A DNA stretch of 60,247 nucleotides from Candidatus Aceula meridiana (GCA_030765185.1 JAVCDE010000011.1:1-60247), one strand, 5' to 3'; numbered from the stretch's first letter, positions 36,501 through 51,500 are shown. Numbers and translations: made by a program. The notes: a model not told the origin generated them from the sequence alone.

Positions 36501-39500
36501 ATCAAATCTGCCGATGCCATGGTAGATCAGATGCGAACAGGTGAATATCATCATGAAATTCGTGCTTATACTGCTCAGGGTATCATGGAGGATATTTCTA
36601 AGGATATGGCCAGCGCTCAAGGCCAGTATCTTGCGTTTAAGGCTGCAGGAGAGGACAAGGATAAAGATGCAGGACTTGGGTATCATATAGCTGGTTTGTT
36701 TGGTTTGGGTGTTAAAGGACAACAAATTAGAAATGTTGTGAGGGAAGAGCGGAGAACCGAGCTTAAAGAAATATTAGACGACAAGAGAAATGAATTAAAG
36801 TATGACCTTGAAGATAAGAGAATCAGCCAGGAAAAATATGATTCCGGACTTAAGGGTGTTGAGAAACAAGAAAAGAAGCTTGAGACTAAGATTGCAAAAC
36901 AAAAAATATCTATTGTTGATTATTATATGTCATTAGGAGGCCTTAACAAACAATATAAAAAATGGTTTACAAATCAAAGAGGCCTTGAAACAGGAGCTGA
37001 GCAGGGGTTCAGCGCTTATAGCGGTGCTGTCTATGCAAAGGATGCAATTAAAAAGATCGTTGCGTCTGGTGAAATGACAAAAGACGAAGCTCAAGTAAAG
37101 TTTGCTAATGTTTTTAAAGAGCTAGGTGTTTTAGGAAAAACAGATGCCTATGGCGCAAAAGCAGTTACACTCGCTTTGCATCCTGTTTTATCTTATAAAG
37201 CGGCAAAAGATGGTGGATACCAAGGTGTTTATCAAGATTTAGCTAAGCGTGGTATTGCAATTGCTGAAAAGGAAACTGGAGAAAAACTTGATGGAGCAGA
37301 AATTGTTTTAAAACGTCAAGTGCGAAACTTTAAGACTAAGAATATGGTCACAGCCCAAGCACAAGGTGGCAACGAAGTTTGGGTGGATTCTCATGCAAAT
37401 ATCAATTTTAATGTAGGCTTTGATTCTAATAACAACCAAGTTGTTTCTGTTGCGCCAAATGCAACTGGTGAATATAACGCCGGCGAAGGTGCTCATGAAT
37501 TTATCCATTTAGGTGTTCAATCAGCATGGAAGAACAATCAAGGGGATGATAAGTATGGGCGAAAAGGCACAGAATTAAGAAAAGCTGCCCAAGAGTTAGC
37601 AGATGTTCGTTATGGGGGAGACCTTAGTAAAGTTGACTTAAGACTGGACGAAATGGGCGATAATGAAGTTATTACAATGTATCGAAGTGGAATTCTTGGG
37701 TTTAAGGCAATGAAAGACAGGCCAGAGTTGCTAACAGAAATTGATGATTCAATGATGACGCTTGCTTACGACTTAAATCATCATTTTAATCCTTCTAGCT
37801 TGGGAACAAATAATGGCTTGTCTGATTTACTATCTTTAAGCAAGACGGGCGGCAAAGCAAATGAAACTATGATAGCAAATGTTGAATGGGTTTACGGAAA
37901 CGAGGCCGGACGCCGAAACCAAGCTTTGGATAATCAGGTTGTTGAAGGAAACGAAATCTTTAACGAAACAGTGCAAGAAATTTCCAATAAAGATCTTTCA
38001 GGACAAAGCACAACTCAAATTGCCAAGCTTTATACAGAGACGTTTAATCGCATTGCTGAGGCCAAAGGAAGCAATCTTAGAGACGATCCTCGCTTAACAT
38101 CAGTTGCAAGCGGCTTAGATATTTCTACTCCGGAGTATCAGCCAGAGAATACCGGAAGTTTTGTTTTTAAAGGTCAAAATATTACAATTAACGCTTCTAT
38201 CCAAGCACCGACAGCTTCTTTAGAAATTGGTGGAGATGCTGTTGACATGGGATATGAAAATTATAACTTTGCAACAACTTGGCATCTTGGCCAGACTGTA
38301 GATCTTGCTCAACAGCAAAACGAGATTAATCAATCTGCAAAGATTATCGCAGAAGAAGAAAAGCAAAATCAGGTAACCTTTATTGATCCAGCAACGCAGA
38401 AGCCTGTTGTTTCTCAAGCCGGAACCCGCACGAACACTGTTAACTCTTGGGTAAAGCAACAGAGCGGGACAAATCAAGAAAAAAGAAGCAAGGCCGCACG
38501 ATTAGCGATGGCTATTGCTCGTGAAAAGGTTAAAACAGGCGATATCGAAACTTGGGAAGAATTTGGAAATGAAATGCGAAGCGTGATTGAAGAAGCTGGA
38601 TATGGCAACGATGGATTCTGGCATGCGAGAAAGAATATTGTATCCGGCAAAGAAGTGGGACCGATTAGTTTTGGTCAGCATCATGACGGCAGAGAGCTAA
38701 AGGGACTGATTCGTCAGGGAGACGTTGTTAGTCTTAGGCCGTTTATGCGTGTTCCAAGCGGCGTCGGATCTGTTGAAGCCAAGACATTTGTTATGGAAAG
38801 TGTTCCAAGATTCGTTTCTGACACAAACAGTGATATTGTCAAAACACAAGATTTTAACAAAATGATTGAAAACGGACAATACGATCAGGCAATCGATCTT
38901 TTTGAACAATCAGAGAAGAATTTTGGTAAGAGCATTGATAAAAAAGAAGTTAAAGCCAAGCTTTATTCAGACATTATTGAAGATTTGGTGAAGCCTGAGA
39001 AGTTAAAAACAAAAAATTATGATTCAGCTCCGTATGATCAGGCTGTTGCGTTTGTTCACAGAGCCAATAAAGATTTTGGCGATAAGATGTTTGACATCAA
39101 CAGCGCTGAAACAAGCATCTATACGATGCAAGTAAATCATTTAAGAGAAGAGAAGACTAAAACATCTACAACACAGCATGATCAAAAAATTATAGATCTT
39201 GATCAAAAAATTAGCCAGATTGCAGGACAAAAGTATGATGCAAAAATAACGCAAGTTAAGAATTTGAGCTTTGAAAGAGATCATTGGATTAGAGAAGGTA
39301 AATATAGCAAAGCTGTTCAGGCTGTTGAAGGACTCGGTAAAGTCCTAGGAGACGCTTTTAATGTTCCACAAGCTACTGCTCAAATTTATATCACGCATGC
39401 CGTTAAACTAGAAGGAGCAAAGATGTTTGGCGCTGCTGAGAAAGAAAGAAAGAGGGCCTACAAGGCTCTTGGCATTCCAGAAGCCGAACAATCTGATATC

Positions 39501-42500
39501 TTAAAATTGCACAAACAAGCCAGAGAGTTTCATGAGAACAACGAGCATAAAAAAGCAAAAAAGACGCTTGTTAAAGCAAATAAGATTGAGGAGAAATGGC
39601 TTAAAAGAGTAGCTCAAAAACAAGAAGGAATTTATGATAAATTTGGAAAAGCAGGGGGGGATGAAACTGACGGGGAAGTAATCAGCACTTTAAGCGCAGT
39701 TCCAAAGCTCAGAGATCAATTTGCTAAAACAATTGTAAACAGCGTCCCATCTTCTGTTAAAAAACCTCGCGTTTTGTCTATTGGTTTGGGAACTGGTACT
39801 TTTGAAAAGAAATGGCTAATGGACAAGCACGGATTTGATGTTACAGGTCTGGAGTACAATACTGGTTTGGCAAAAACAGCCAACAACAATGGTGTTAAGA
39901 CAATACAGGGAGACGGAAACCAGCCTCTTCCATTTGCGAATGAGTCTTTTGATGTGGCTATTTTTCCAGAGAGTATTGAACATTTAAGCCCAGAATCGTT
40001 CAAAGAGGTTAATCGTGTTTTAACGCCAAGCGGAAAGATTGTAGCGGCTGAAGTTCTTTCTGAAAATAATACTGAGGGAAGAATTGTTAAGGATATTTTA
40101 ACGAGAAAAGAAGTAACAAACGATTATTTAAAGAAATATGGTTTCAAAAATGTAAAAGCAAAAACGGCATCGGGTAGAGCGCAAGGAGCTTTCGGAAAAA
40201 GAGATATCACGATCATTGAAGCCACAAAGGTCTCTTCGAGTGCAATAGCCTCGGAGCCAACCCGTGCACCGCCGACGAGATGGCAAAGAGTGCAAAGATT
40301 TGTTAACAATAACGTTTCTCCAAAGAGCGGGGCAGGAACCTTCTTAACCGCACTTGCCTTTACTTTCGGCCTTGCTCAAAACACACAAGCACAAGATAAT
40401 ACTCAACAAGTTTTGCCAGCCATGGCACCTGCTGCTACACAAATTTCTGTAGCAGAAAACCAGCTTTCATCAATTAATGAAGGAAATATATATTCTGTAA
40501 CACCTCAAGACCTTGAGCAAGAGCTTCAAGCAGATCCTGTTATGACTGTTCCTCAAACGTTAGCTCCAGTTGTTGCTCCAGCACTTTCGACTATTTCGGT
40601 AATCGGACCACTATCGCAAACGACAACAACTAATGTCTCTATTCCAGCCATCGCAAAAACCTCGTCGGCAAGTTCAAACGCTATTGCTAAGGCAATAGAA
40701 TCCAAAGACGCCGAAAAGTTTGTTCAGGCGCTTAAACAAGATAGCTTAGGAACGGCAAGGAAGGTCGAAGATTTTTATGTTGTCGATGACAAAACTTTAG
40801 GAGCTCTCTCAGGATATGATGCTTTGGATATAACGCCAAACGAAAGCACAGCATTCCATATCGCAGACCAGGTCTTTATCACGAAATCAGCCTATGAACA
40901 AATGAGCCAGGGAAATAATGAAAGTCATTTTTCTGTTGAACGCGAAAAAGCACGCATGGAAAAACATGCACTTTCTGACTATCAAGATTATCAAGATGGT
41001 GACGAATGGGCAACGGCAGAATTATATGCAGGATTTAAAGCTGCTGTGAATGTTTTTGGGATTGAGCAGATACAGACACATAAAGAAAACATTTATAAAG
41101 CGATGGAACGGTCTATTGATTCGTTTTCAGGGGATAAATCTTCTAAGGATTATTACAAATTCCAAATACGAGGCGCTGTTGATATTATAGCCCAGAATTT
41201 AAGTGAAGGCAGCGTAAGCGAACGCGCGAGATATTACGAATATTTAAAGAATACGAAAAGTTTAGAAGAAGCCTTAGGAAGCTATTCTAATTATGAAGGC
41301 CTAAGGAAGTTTTATTCGAAGTCTGGGCATGTCGGCGATATCAGTTTCGCGCAGGCGACTCATCGGACTTATGAAAAGTTTAATGAAGAATATGACAAGG
41401 GCCAAGCAACGGCATCCGTTTACCAGGGCAGGTCTCAACAAGAAATCCTTAACGAACTTTCCAAGCAATCACCGGCGGAGATGGCGGCAAAGGTTTACGA
41501 TATATCTAATCCTTTTGCACGTCTCAAAATTAATTCTAACGATCTTGGCGCAGTTTTACAGAAGAGAGATAAAGGTTTCCAACAAGAGTTCTTAAATGCG
41601 ATGGAGACGATTATTTTAAAAGATGTTTCTGCCGGGCTAGAGGTTTTTGATAATCCTCTCGATGTTTTTCAAAGTGATGTTTCTTTGGGAAGGTTCTATA
41701 TCCAAGATACTCTTGGTCTTGAAGCCTTGAGCACAAAGAATTCTTCATCATTCTTAAATACGCCTGCCGTTGATATTTTCAACAATCTTAAAGGGCAGCT
41801 TGATTTTCAACCGATTGTGAGCCAGCGATTATCTCTAGCTGCGCCGAAGGTCAATCAGCTTTATCAAGATGTACTAAAGAAATCTCCGAATCTTTTGATT
41901 TCTAGCGAATTCTTAAGGAACGAAGATAATCAACAGATGGAAGAGGAAATGACAGCGTATAGCGGCTATCTGTTTAAAACAAATGTGCTTCAAAAGATTT
42001 TAACGTTTGCCTCCGAAGCGAAATCAGATGCACAGTATCAAAATCAAGTTGACCAGTATTTATCACAAGGATCTCAGGCAATAGAACAGTGGAAGCCTGA
42101 AATTGCAGAGCTAGTTCAAAGATTAAAGAATGGAAGAACGGGCCTCAAAGATCTTAATCTTGTTGTGACGGAAAGACTAAGACAGAGAATTTTAACCGCA
42201 GTCTTTAATGCGGCTGGAATAGGAGGCCCGGAAGCGATAGACGAAAAAGAAGAATTTTCATATTATCTCTCGGCTATTAAAAAGGGTATGGTTCGGCCGC
42301 TTGTGTGGGATCAAATATCTGTGGCTAAAGAATCCGGCGAAAAAGTGTTTTTAGGCGAAGAATTATTTAAAAACAGAATTCAGTATGAAAAGGGAAAGGT
42401 GGACTCTAGGCCTAAAGCGGTTGTTGTGGCATCGACAAATGATGCAGGAGGTACTTTCTTCCAATACGATACATTGCAAGAACTTGTCCGGTCAGGGTTT

Positions 42501-45500
42501 AACGTTCTTTATTATGAAGTTAAGGCGACAGATGCAACTGATCGTTTATCAGAAGCGAAAGCTTTCTTAAATACTTTAGGAGAGGCTACTTCTGAATCAC
42601 CGGCAGACATCATTGTCTTATCGCATCACGGTACACCTAAAGGCATTAAAGATTTCTCTTTAAATCAAGGAATTTTGAAAAATGGCGGCAGTGTTCTTTT
42701 AGATGCTTGTTCGACGGGCAGAGAAATAAATCAAAACAGGGGGAGCATGGTTAGCTGGTTAGCTTCGCAGCTTCCTCAGGCTGCTCATGTACTCGGTGCA
42801 ACAAAGGGAGTAACTTCTTTAGGGCTTGAGATTAGTCCATCCGGCATTTCTTTAAATGCAGATGCTCCAATATATGATGGCATAACACACCAAACGGCAA
42901 GCCTCAACGGAGATGGTTTGAGTCGTTTTGATGGAACACGAGCACTTTCTATCCAAGCAGCACCTGCAAGCATACCAGCAGGAAACGCAAGCATGGCTTA
43001 TGTGCCAAACCGTGGTTATGTTCCATCAAACACAACCGCCCAAGACCTTCTTGCTAAAGCTCAAGAAATCAAGAGAAAGAGCGATGAAGCTTTAAGAAAA
43101 TTACAAGATCAGGCTCGAGTTCAGAATCAATCTCAAAAGACTCAGCCAACACCACCGCAGACAAACGTAATGCAAACAGGAAGTGTTATGCCAGCTGCTC
43201 CAACGAGCACAAAAGGGGTGTTCAATTTTGTTAAAAAATTCTTTGGTTTTTCACCTCAAAAAGAACAACCATCTCTGATGGCAAAAGCGCAGCCTTCGCT
43301 TGTCAGCTCAGACATTAAAAACGGTATGCCAGCTGCTCCAGCGAGCATAGGAATCTCAAAAACTGCACAAGGAATTCTTGTCCCTGGCGAAGGACTAGCG
43401 TCTAATTCCGGGTCAATATTGGTTACTGTTACCAAGGACAAGGAAGGAAAAGTTACTTTAAATGGCATTCCTGCGAGTTCTCGAACTAGTACAAAATTAG
43501 AAACACCAACTTTTTATCAAGCTCAGAACATCATGAAGGATCTAGGCATTAAAAATATTGATTATTCGAAGAGTTCTTCTATGAAGAGGCCGATAACGCT
43601 GATTATTAATCATTTAAAAAATAATCCTACTGATAGGCAAAAACTTGTTGATGAGATAGAAAAGTATCCTATTGAGCTGGAAGAGTGGTCACGAGCATCC
43701 AATAAAAACGATAAGCCCGCTATCCATGTTGTTGACGGAAACACTCGATTGGCCTTGTTGTACATGTCTCGAGCCGACAAAGACGATACTGTTAGCATTC
43801 CTTCTGTTGTTAGAAACGCAGGGCAATATACGGCACCAAAGACTTTTGTTGCCTCGTCGGCAAGCACAACCGCTCCTCAGATGCCCACGACACCAGTTGC
43901 TTCTGCTACAGAAAAAATTAAAACCATTTCTATAAGCCGATTACTTAGACCTAATGGTGCAGTTGGCAATCAAGGTGTAACGACAGAACAAGTACGTGGA
44001 ATATTGAACAATGTTTTAGGGCTAAACGTAGGTGAGAATTTTACCATGAGAGAGATGGTTGATGCATTTTTGTCTAAGAAATCTAATGTTCAGAAATTGA
44101 TTGATTATACGAACATGAATCCGATCGAAATTACTATTTTACCTGATAATACTGTTCATATTGACGATGGTCATCATAGAGCGTTCTTGCTCAATCAAGC
44201 AAAAGTAAAGAATATTGCAATAGCTTCACTATCAGAAAACACTCTTCCATCAGAAGTAAGCACCTCTGCTAGTTTAGCCGCAAGCGCTATTGAAACAGCA
44301 TCAAATACGACAGGCGCAATGACTTATGCACCAGCGACCACTACTGCAACTGGTTATACACAAATGGCTTACACGCCACCAGCAGGAAACGCAAGCATGG
44401 CTTATGTGCCAAACGGTGGCTATGTTCCATCAAACACAAGCACATCAAATGGAACAAGCTATGGTGCAGGCGTTAACTATACTTCGCCACAAGCCTATAA
44501 TTGGACAAGCAATCCGGTTTATACGTATTCTACAAACACAACCGCTCAAGATCTTCTTTCTAAAGCTCAAGAAATTAAGAGAAAGAGCGATGAAGCTTTA
44601 AGAAAATTACAAGATCAGGCTCGAGACGTTCAGAATCAATCTCAAGAGACTCAGCAAAAGACATCAACACCACAGCAGACAAACGTAACGCAAGCAGGAA
44701 GTGTTATGCCAGCTGCTCCAACGAGCACAGCTGGGGTATTCAGCTTTGTTAAAGAATTCTTTGGTTTTGCACCTCAAGAAGAACAACCATCTCTGATGGC
44801 GGCTGAGACTATATCATCAAATATAACAGCTGTTGGAAAAACTAAGAGCATTACAAAAGAAACAAATCAAAGATTAGCGAAAACAGGATTAGATTTAGAG
44901 CTTAGATCAGATGGCGCAAACGGTTTAGGATGGGAAGAATGGGCAATTCTAAAAGATGGAAAAGAAATAGGAGACGTTAAGGCAGTTCCTAAGACAAACG
45001 GCAATTTGCTTGTCGAGAGCATCGGCCTGGAAGGACGTTATCAAGGACATGGCATCGGATCGAATATCTATATTGCCCTAAACGAAGCCTTAGGCACAGA
45101 AACACAAGGCATCCTATACACAAAAGGTGGGACATTCTCGAAGACTCAAGACACTAAGAAATTTGCAGAAGAAATTAAGAAAGGAAAGCAATTATGGACA
45201 GGACTTACTCAAAAAGGACTTGCTGAGAGAGCAGGCGTAGATTACTACCGAATGAATTCTTACGCGGCTGGCAATCCTTCGAAAGTTTTTGAAATTAAGA
45301 AAATTTCTTTGGATATCGCAGCGCCGAAGATTGCAATGCCGGCTGCACCGCAAAAGATCACGATGCCAACAGCATTCGCAAAATTTGACCGCGTCGGCAG
45401 CACATTTGTTTCAAGCTCATTGCCACAAGCGATTCAAGACGTTATTAAGAGTCTTGAAGCAGATGGCCGTCAAAAAGAAATTCCTTTAATTGCTGGATAT

Positions 45501-48500
45501 TCTATTATTTCGTCTTCGGCTACCGTGGGTACTCCGCAAGAGCTAACTGATTTCTATTTTAGCAATAATTATCCTGATGTTTATTGGAGCACAGATGGTG
45601 ATGTTTATAGTGTTAATGCAGATCTTACTTTAAACGAGAAAATTGATATCGAAATTATTAAAAATGGTGTTGTCATCGTTCCTTCAGACAGTCCAATTGA
45701 TCCGCTTTCGGATATGAGTCGTTTAGGATGGTTTGATCCTAACGCCTTTAGCATGCCGACAACAGTTGCTGCACCGCAATATGCAGCCACAGTTTTCAGC
45801 GGCGATACGCCTCCAGGAAGCACATTCCTTATGTCTAGCAGCGTTGTTAGTGACATTAATATGCTTAAAAAGGCCTTGCCAGCGGATCAATTAGCGCTTG
45901 TTGTTTCAAGCTCTATTATTTATGTTGCGCCTGAAGATTGGAAAAAGACAGCAGCTTCTCTAGCGCCAACGCATTCTGTTTATGCTTATGATGGTAAAAA
46001 CATTCATCCGGTTAGTGAAAACGGCAGCATTACCACAAGCACAATTAAATTTGCTGATATTTCCGGTCAATTTAGTATTTTTGTTGCAGAAGAAGACTTA
46101 CTAGAGGCATTTAACGCTAAGCACAGATTCATGGTTGTTGAAGGCACATACTTCTTTGATAAGACGCTCTACACTCTTAAAGCAACTGTTTCAACCACAG
46201 AAACAGAGATAGAAGAAGATTTTGCTCCTGTAGATGTTCCTCAATTTGAGGTTCCGGACATGACTCCGCCGGCTGAATTTACTCCGGCTGTGCCAACAGC
46301 TCCGATTGCGCCAACATTTATGATTACACCTCTTCTTGGTAAAAAAGAAGTACAATCAGACCAAAAGATGGCTCAGGCGCCTCCGACTACCTTTGTATAT
46401 AGTCTTGCAAAAGCAGAGCCAAACAGCGCAGGTCAAAATCGGCCTTATACCATACCCATACATACCGAACACGCTGTGATGCCATTAGTGCCAGCATTGC
46501 CTGATGTCCCTGTCTCTGAGAATGATCCTAGTACCGGAGGCAATGGCAGCAATAATCCTGTTCGAAAGGCACCTACGCATCAGATGATTGCCTTTGCAAG
46601 AGCTAATGTAAACAAAACTGACATAGTTCAGCCAGTAGGCCTTGCCGCAAGCGCTGCGAGAGAGAATGGCGCAGGTTGGAAGATCGAGATTGCTAAAGCG
46701 ACATCGACAAAGGGCCTTACTACTGGCTTAGATCCGAATCCGCTTTCAGCTGCCGCTCGTTTCCGCAACGAGTCAGGCGGGAGAATAACAGGAAGCGCGG
46801 AACAAGAAGCCATGGACTCTGTGTCGGTATTTGCTTTGACCGATGTAGACGCAAAAGAAGAAAAAGAAGCAAATGTTGTTAAATTGTTCTCTAAGAACGC
46901 TTTAGACGTAGTTAGTCTAAACAACGGAGACGAAAAAGCCAAAGGTGTGCGTTCTGGAGTAGTTGTTGATCTTCAGAGAAATGCCTTCAGGTTAGCCAGC
47001 CTGGTCCTTGCAAAGGGACGAATGAGCTTGAACCGTTCTTTGAACATAGTGAATGCTGCCCCTAGCACTATTAGGGAAAGCGTGATTGCTAAAGGCGCTG
47101 AAAATGCCCGTATCTTAGGCTCTGCCTATTATACTAGGGTAAATGATGTCCTTAATGTGATCTATGCTGATGTCAAGGACGTTGCTCTTTGGATGAATGG
47201 ATCGTTACAGGAAGTGCTTACTGTAATCGCAGGCCTGTTTGTTAGCCCTGTGTATGCTGCAGAAATAAGCGTTTCCGGTGGTGCGCGAGGTGTGTCCTCA
47301 AGCGATGCTGCTAAAACAGTCGAAGAAGATGTAGAGACTGTAGCTGAGCTTAAGGCCAAACCAGCTCTAAGCGTAGATGCGCCTCTAAGAGGCCGCATGA
47401 TCACCTTCCCTATAGTAGGGGAAGATGCCGGAAAAGCTGCAGATGCAAACTCAGTGTCTAACATGCGAAATAGTCTATCACAAGAAGGATTAAAAAGACT
47501 ATTCACACAGCCAGCTTTTGCAGAAATTGGCGTTTCCGGTGGTGCACAAGGTGTGTCTTACGAAGACCGAGCCCCAATCACTGCCCCAGCAGGAAGTATC
47601 TCTGCCAGAGCAGCTAGTTCTATAGGCTCTATAATAAAGAAGGCACTCAGTGCAGTTTACAGCGCCATCGTTCAAAGAAACAACAGAGGTTTCGAGCTTC
47701 AGGGCAAAGAAGTCAGCATCGCGAGAAACTTGATCGCCGGAATCCTTATTCCGACGCTCTTCATACTTCAGGTTCTCCAAATACTGCCCAACGGGAATGC
47801 TGTGTCTCCCGAAACCTTAAACTTAGTACAAAATATTCAGATTTCAGGGACTGACCTTAGCGTATTCAATCATCCTATCGTTAGAATTATAATTCTTTCT
47901 TGGGGCTTTGGGTTCTATTTCTTAGCAAGAAACATGCCGTTTGTGTCATTGCACTTATTTGTAAAATCAGTTCTTTGGATGGACTTTGGTGGTGCTGGAA
48001 CATTCTGGGGCAATTATGGCTATAATGCAACTATCGACATGCTTTTCTATATGACCTATGTTATGGCCGGGGCAGAAGTCCTTAGGCTAGGCTGGAGACT
48101 TCTTAATGGTAAATTCTTAGAGCATTCTAGCTTTAAAGCAATGCAAGATAACTTTGGCACTATTCCTGCTCAAATCCTTTCTGCTCTTGCAGAGGTCACT
48201 TATAGGGCTCAACCAAAATTTACGACTCGTCAAGTTATCGCAGGCGTTGTTACAACCTTTGTCATTCTAACCCTAACGGAGATTTTCCCAGTTGAAGCTT
48301 ACTATATTTACGAAACTTATATTGTTAAAGGACAGCAGACACGATATAGCGGACTTACTCCTGATCGCTGGGATGTTGTTGCATATGCCTTTGGCGGTCT
48401 TTGGCTTACTCCGGTTGCCTTAAAGCTTAGAAACTTAGCTGAGAAGACCAGCAAAGCGATTAGTAAAGCTATTAAAGAGGAATGGGAAGAAGATACGAAA

Positions 48501-51500
48501 GATTTTGATGATGAAGATGAAGGGAACAAATGGGAGCAAGGCTCTAGCGCTGTTGAAACCAAAAAGGCTTCCAAGGTTTCTAGCCCTGATAGAAAAATGG
48601 ATTCCAATATTCCAGCGTTACCTTCGCTACCTTTAAATTCAGCGAATTCTCCAATTATTTATAGCGTAAGCCCACTTCTCTTAATGCCTGTTATGTTAGG
48701 TGCTGGCGTAAGCGCATCTGCTATCGCAGAGGGTGCACTTGTTGCCGCAGGTTTCTTTGGAATTATTTGGTTGCTTAGAAAATGGTTTGCTAAGACAATT
48801 TCTGCACCAAATCGGATCAGTGGAAAACTAAAAGATTTCATGCTGAAGGCGTTGTCAACTGCATCCCTTAACCGTGGCGGTGGGATTGAAGATTTCATGA
48901 CAACGCCTTCTTCTATTATTAACACCATTAAGCTGCTGGCCGGGATTCTTGTACCTTTCCGTGGCAGGAATACAAGTAGAAACGTTCTGCCAGCAGCTTC
49001 TTCTTCAGCTAGCCCTGTATCTAAGAAGACTGAAAAAGCAAGAAGCGTAGTCAAAGCCGTAGTTATCTTTGCAATTATAGCGCTATCAATTGTTGGAGTA
49101 AGCATCAACTTCGGGGCTATAGCCACGTTTATCTCGCTGGTTCCGTTTAAGACATTATTAGTAGCATTGTCTAAAGAGGCGACGATGTTGTTCTTAAGCG
49201 GCACGCTTATCGTGGCTGCTTTAACAGCGAAATTTATCGCAAAGATTTTGAACATAAAAAATAGTAAATTAAAATCAGCGCTATCTTCTTTCTGGGTGCC
49301 GGCATTGCAGTTTACCGTTCTTATCGGATCCACTTATTTATGGGTAATTGCTCAGTCTCAATTTGCTGCATCAATAGCTATTGCCGCTACTTTGTTACCG
49401 TTTATTAAGTTAGCAATGTTTTCAGCGTTGTTCTTTATCGTGGTTTGGGCATTAAATGGAATGGTGGACAACATTGGCAGGATCATAAATGGCGAAGAAG
49501 TTAAGTTGATGAACGGAATTAAATCTCGACTTGGGAGCATGCCTAAACTTAGCAGAGCGGTCTGGCTATCTATAAGAGACTTGAGAAAAGCAAAGAGAGC
49601 AGAGCTAAAGACATCTATGAAGGCACATTTTGTTAAACTCTTTAACGATGTTAAGAAAGGCAACTGGAAAGCAATAGTTAAGGTAGTTGGTGTCACAGCC
49701 TTAGTGTTGACTGTTATTGTTGCTGATCCGGCCTTAAAGATATCGGCCTTTGCCTGGTTTGTTGGGGCTTTATTAGCTGTCTTTGGAAGCTATCTTGTTA
49801 ATGTGTTCTGGAATTTCTTTATGGATAGAATTGACGCTAATGTTAAGACTTTGGATCAGATCGTTGAATACGCCAAAAGAGCTAACGGAGAAGAATATGA
49901 TTCTGAAGCATTGCCTGACGCAACAATCGGAATAATCGAGAAGAGAGCCAAAGAATACGAGGAAAGGATTAAAAGAGCCAGCAAGGTAGGAAACGCCATA
50001 TATAGATTTAACGCATGGATGGAGAGAAGAGTTCAGAATAATCCTACCTTCGCCGGATATCTCGGATTGTATTTCTCTAGGATTTTAATCGCTGCTATTG
50101 GTGTGTGGGTCGCTGGACCTGTGGGAGTAGGTTTAGGATTTGGCGTAGAAGATTCTGTGCTGGAGCCAGTATTAGAGACCATTGGTTTTTCAGCAGAGTT
50201 TATCAAAGGCACCATAGCTAACTTGGTAAAATTAGGATTACAGCATACACAAGGACAACTCGTCAGAGTCTTGCTTATCGTTTTAGGTTATATGGTCGTT
50301 GGTTTAGCTAATAGATTTAGAGCAGCCCAGCAAGGAAAATTTGGCATTGGCACCAAGTCAACACATGTTCTTAGGGCTTTAGTAGAAAACAAAGAGAACT
50401 TGAAGATAGTGGATCAGATAAAGAGTCTATATCAATTAGGCTTGGTAAATGATGTTCTTGGAATGGGTACAAAAAGATTAATAGAAGAAGAATTAGGCAT
50501 GAACAAAGAAGATATGCATTCTATAGGAAAGCGTATTAAAGCTCAAGTTGTTTACAACGTTGTTCCGATGTTGATAGCTCTTGGAGGCATAGCATTATTT
50601 GTTTTACCTCTATTAACTAAAATGTTATGGGCAATCAATCCGATTTTAGGGGCAGCAGTTTTGGCCTTGCCGATAGTAGCTGGTTTGGTTAGTTTAATGT
50701 TTAAGGCAAGGCAAGATTTTGCAGCTAAACATCCTTATTCAAACGTTATCGCGCAACAAGCAGCACAATCTTGGAAGAGCTTCGGCGGAATGTATATTAT
50801 CGGTACAGAGATTAGCGCAATCACTCACGGCGCAGAGTATTTAACTCATATTCCCGGAGTAGGATTTGTATTTGAACCAGTAGACAATATGGCGCAGGCA
50901 TTTGAAGGCGAAGGCGGGTTAATCAGCATTGGTGACCAGCTAATCGGAGCCTTCGAAGGAGCATATGGATTTGTTAACGGAGAGACAATAGAGGAAGTTC
51001 AAGGATTAAGCAGTCAGTGGGTATATTCTAAAGTTCTAGGAGCGGAAGGGGATCTTAAAGATATCCAGATGGCAGAACAACATAGAATCTCTGTAGAACA
51101 AGCTGCAAAAATGAGAGAGCTACAAAATTTTAAGGCCAAGAAAGCTGTTCAGGAAGGTTACAATTCTGAGAATGGCTGGTGGAAGAACATCATCAAATTC
51201 GGTAATGTTGTTCAGGCTAAGGGAGTTGACTTACCTGTTGGTGACATAGACGAGCAGATTAATCTCTTGCAGAAAGAATTGGATATATTAGAAGCAGAGC
51301 ATAAACTTGAAGAATCATTAAAAGAAAAAGAGAGAGTAGAAACACTTTCAGAATTAAGCGAAACAGAAAAGACCAACATGCTTTCTGTTTTAGGCTATGG
51401 CCTGCCGGAAGATGAAAATGCTGAAAGAAGCATGAAAGCCTTCAAGGCAGCACGAAAAGACACTGCTGATTCTGAAACAGACGAAGACAAGGCCTTAGTC

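Noticed and set aside
39651-39662. Possible frameshift at a G7 run in the giant gene
   Set aside because: The frame continues through it as Ala-Gly-Gly-Asp and enters the methyltransferase domain correctly.
43000-45000. CRISPR-like repeats
   Set aside because: The repeats are few, long, coding and in frame, without uniform spacers; they are domain linkers.
48659-49333. A 224-codon minus-strand frame, the longest in this part
   Set aside because: It lies exactly opposite the multi-membrane part, whose hydrophobic codons read as hydrophobic residues in antisense; no start signal or family seen.
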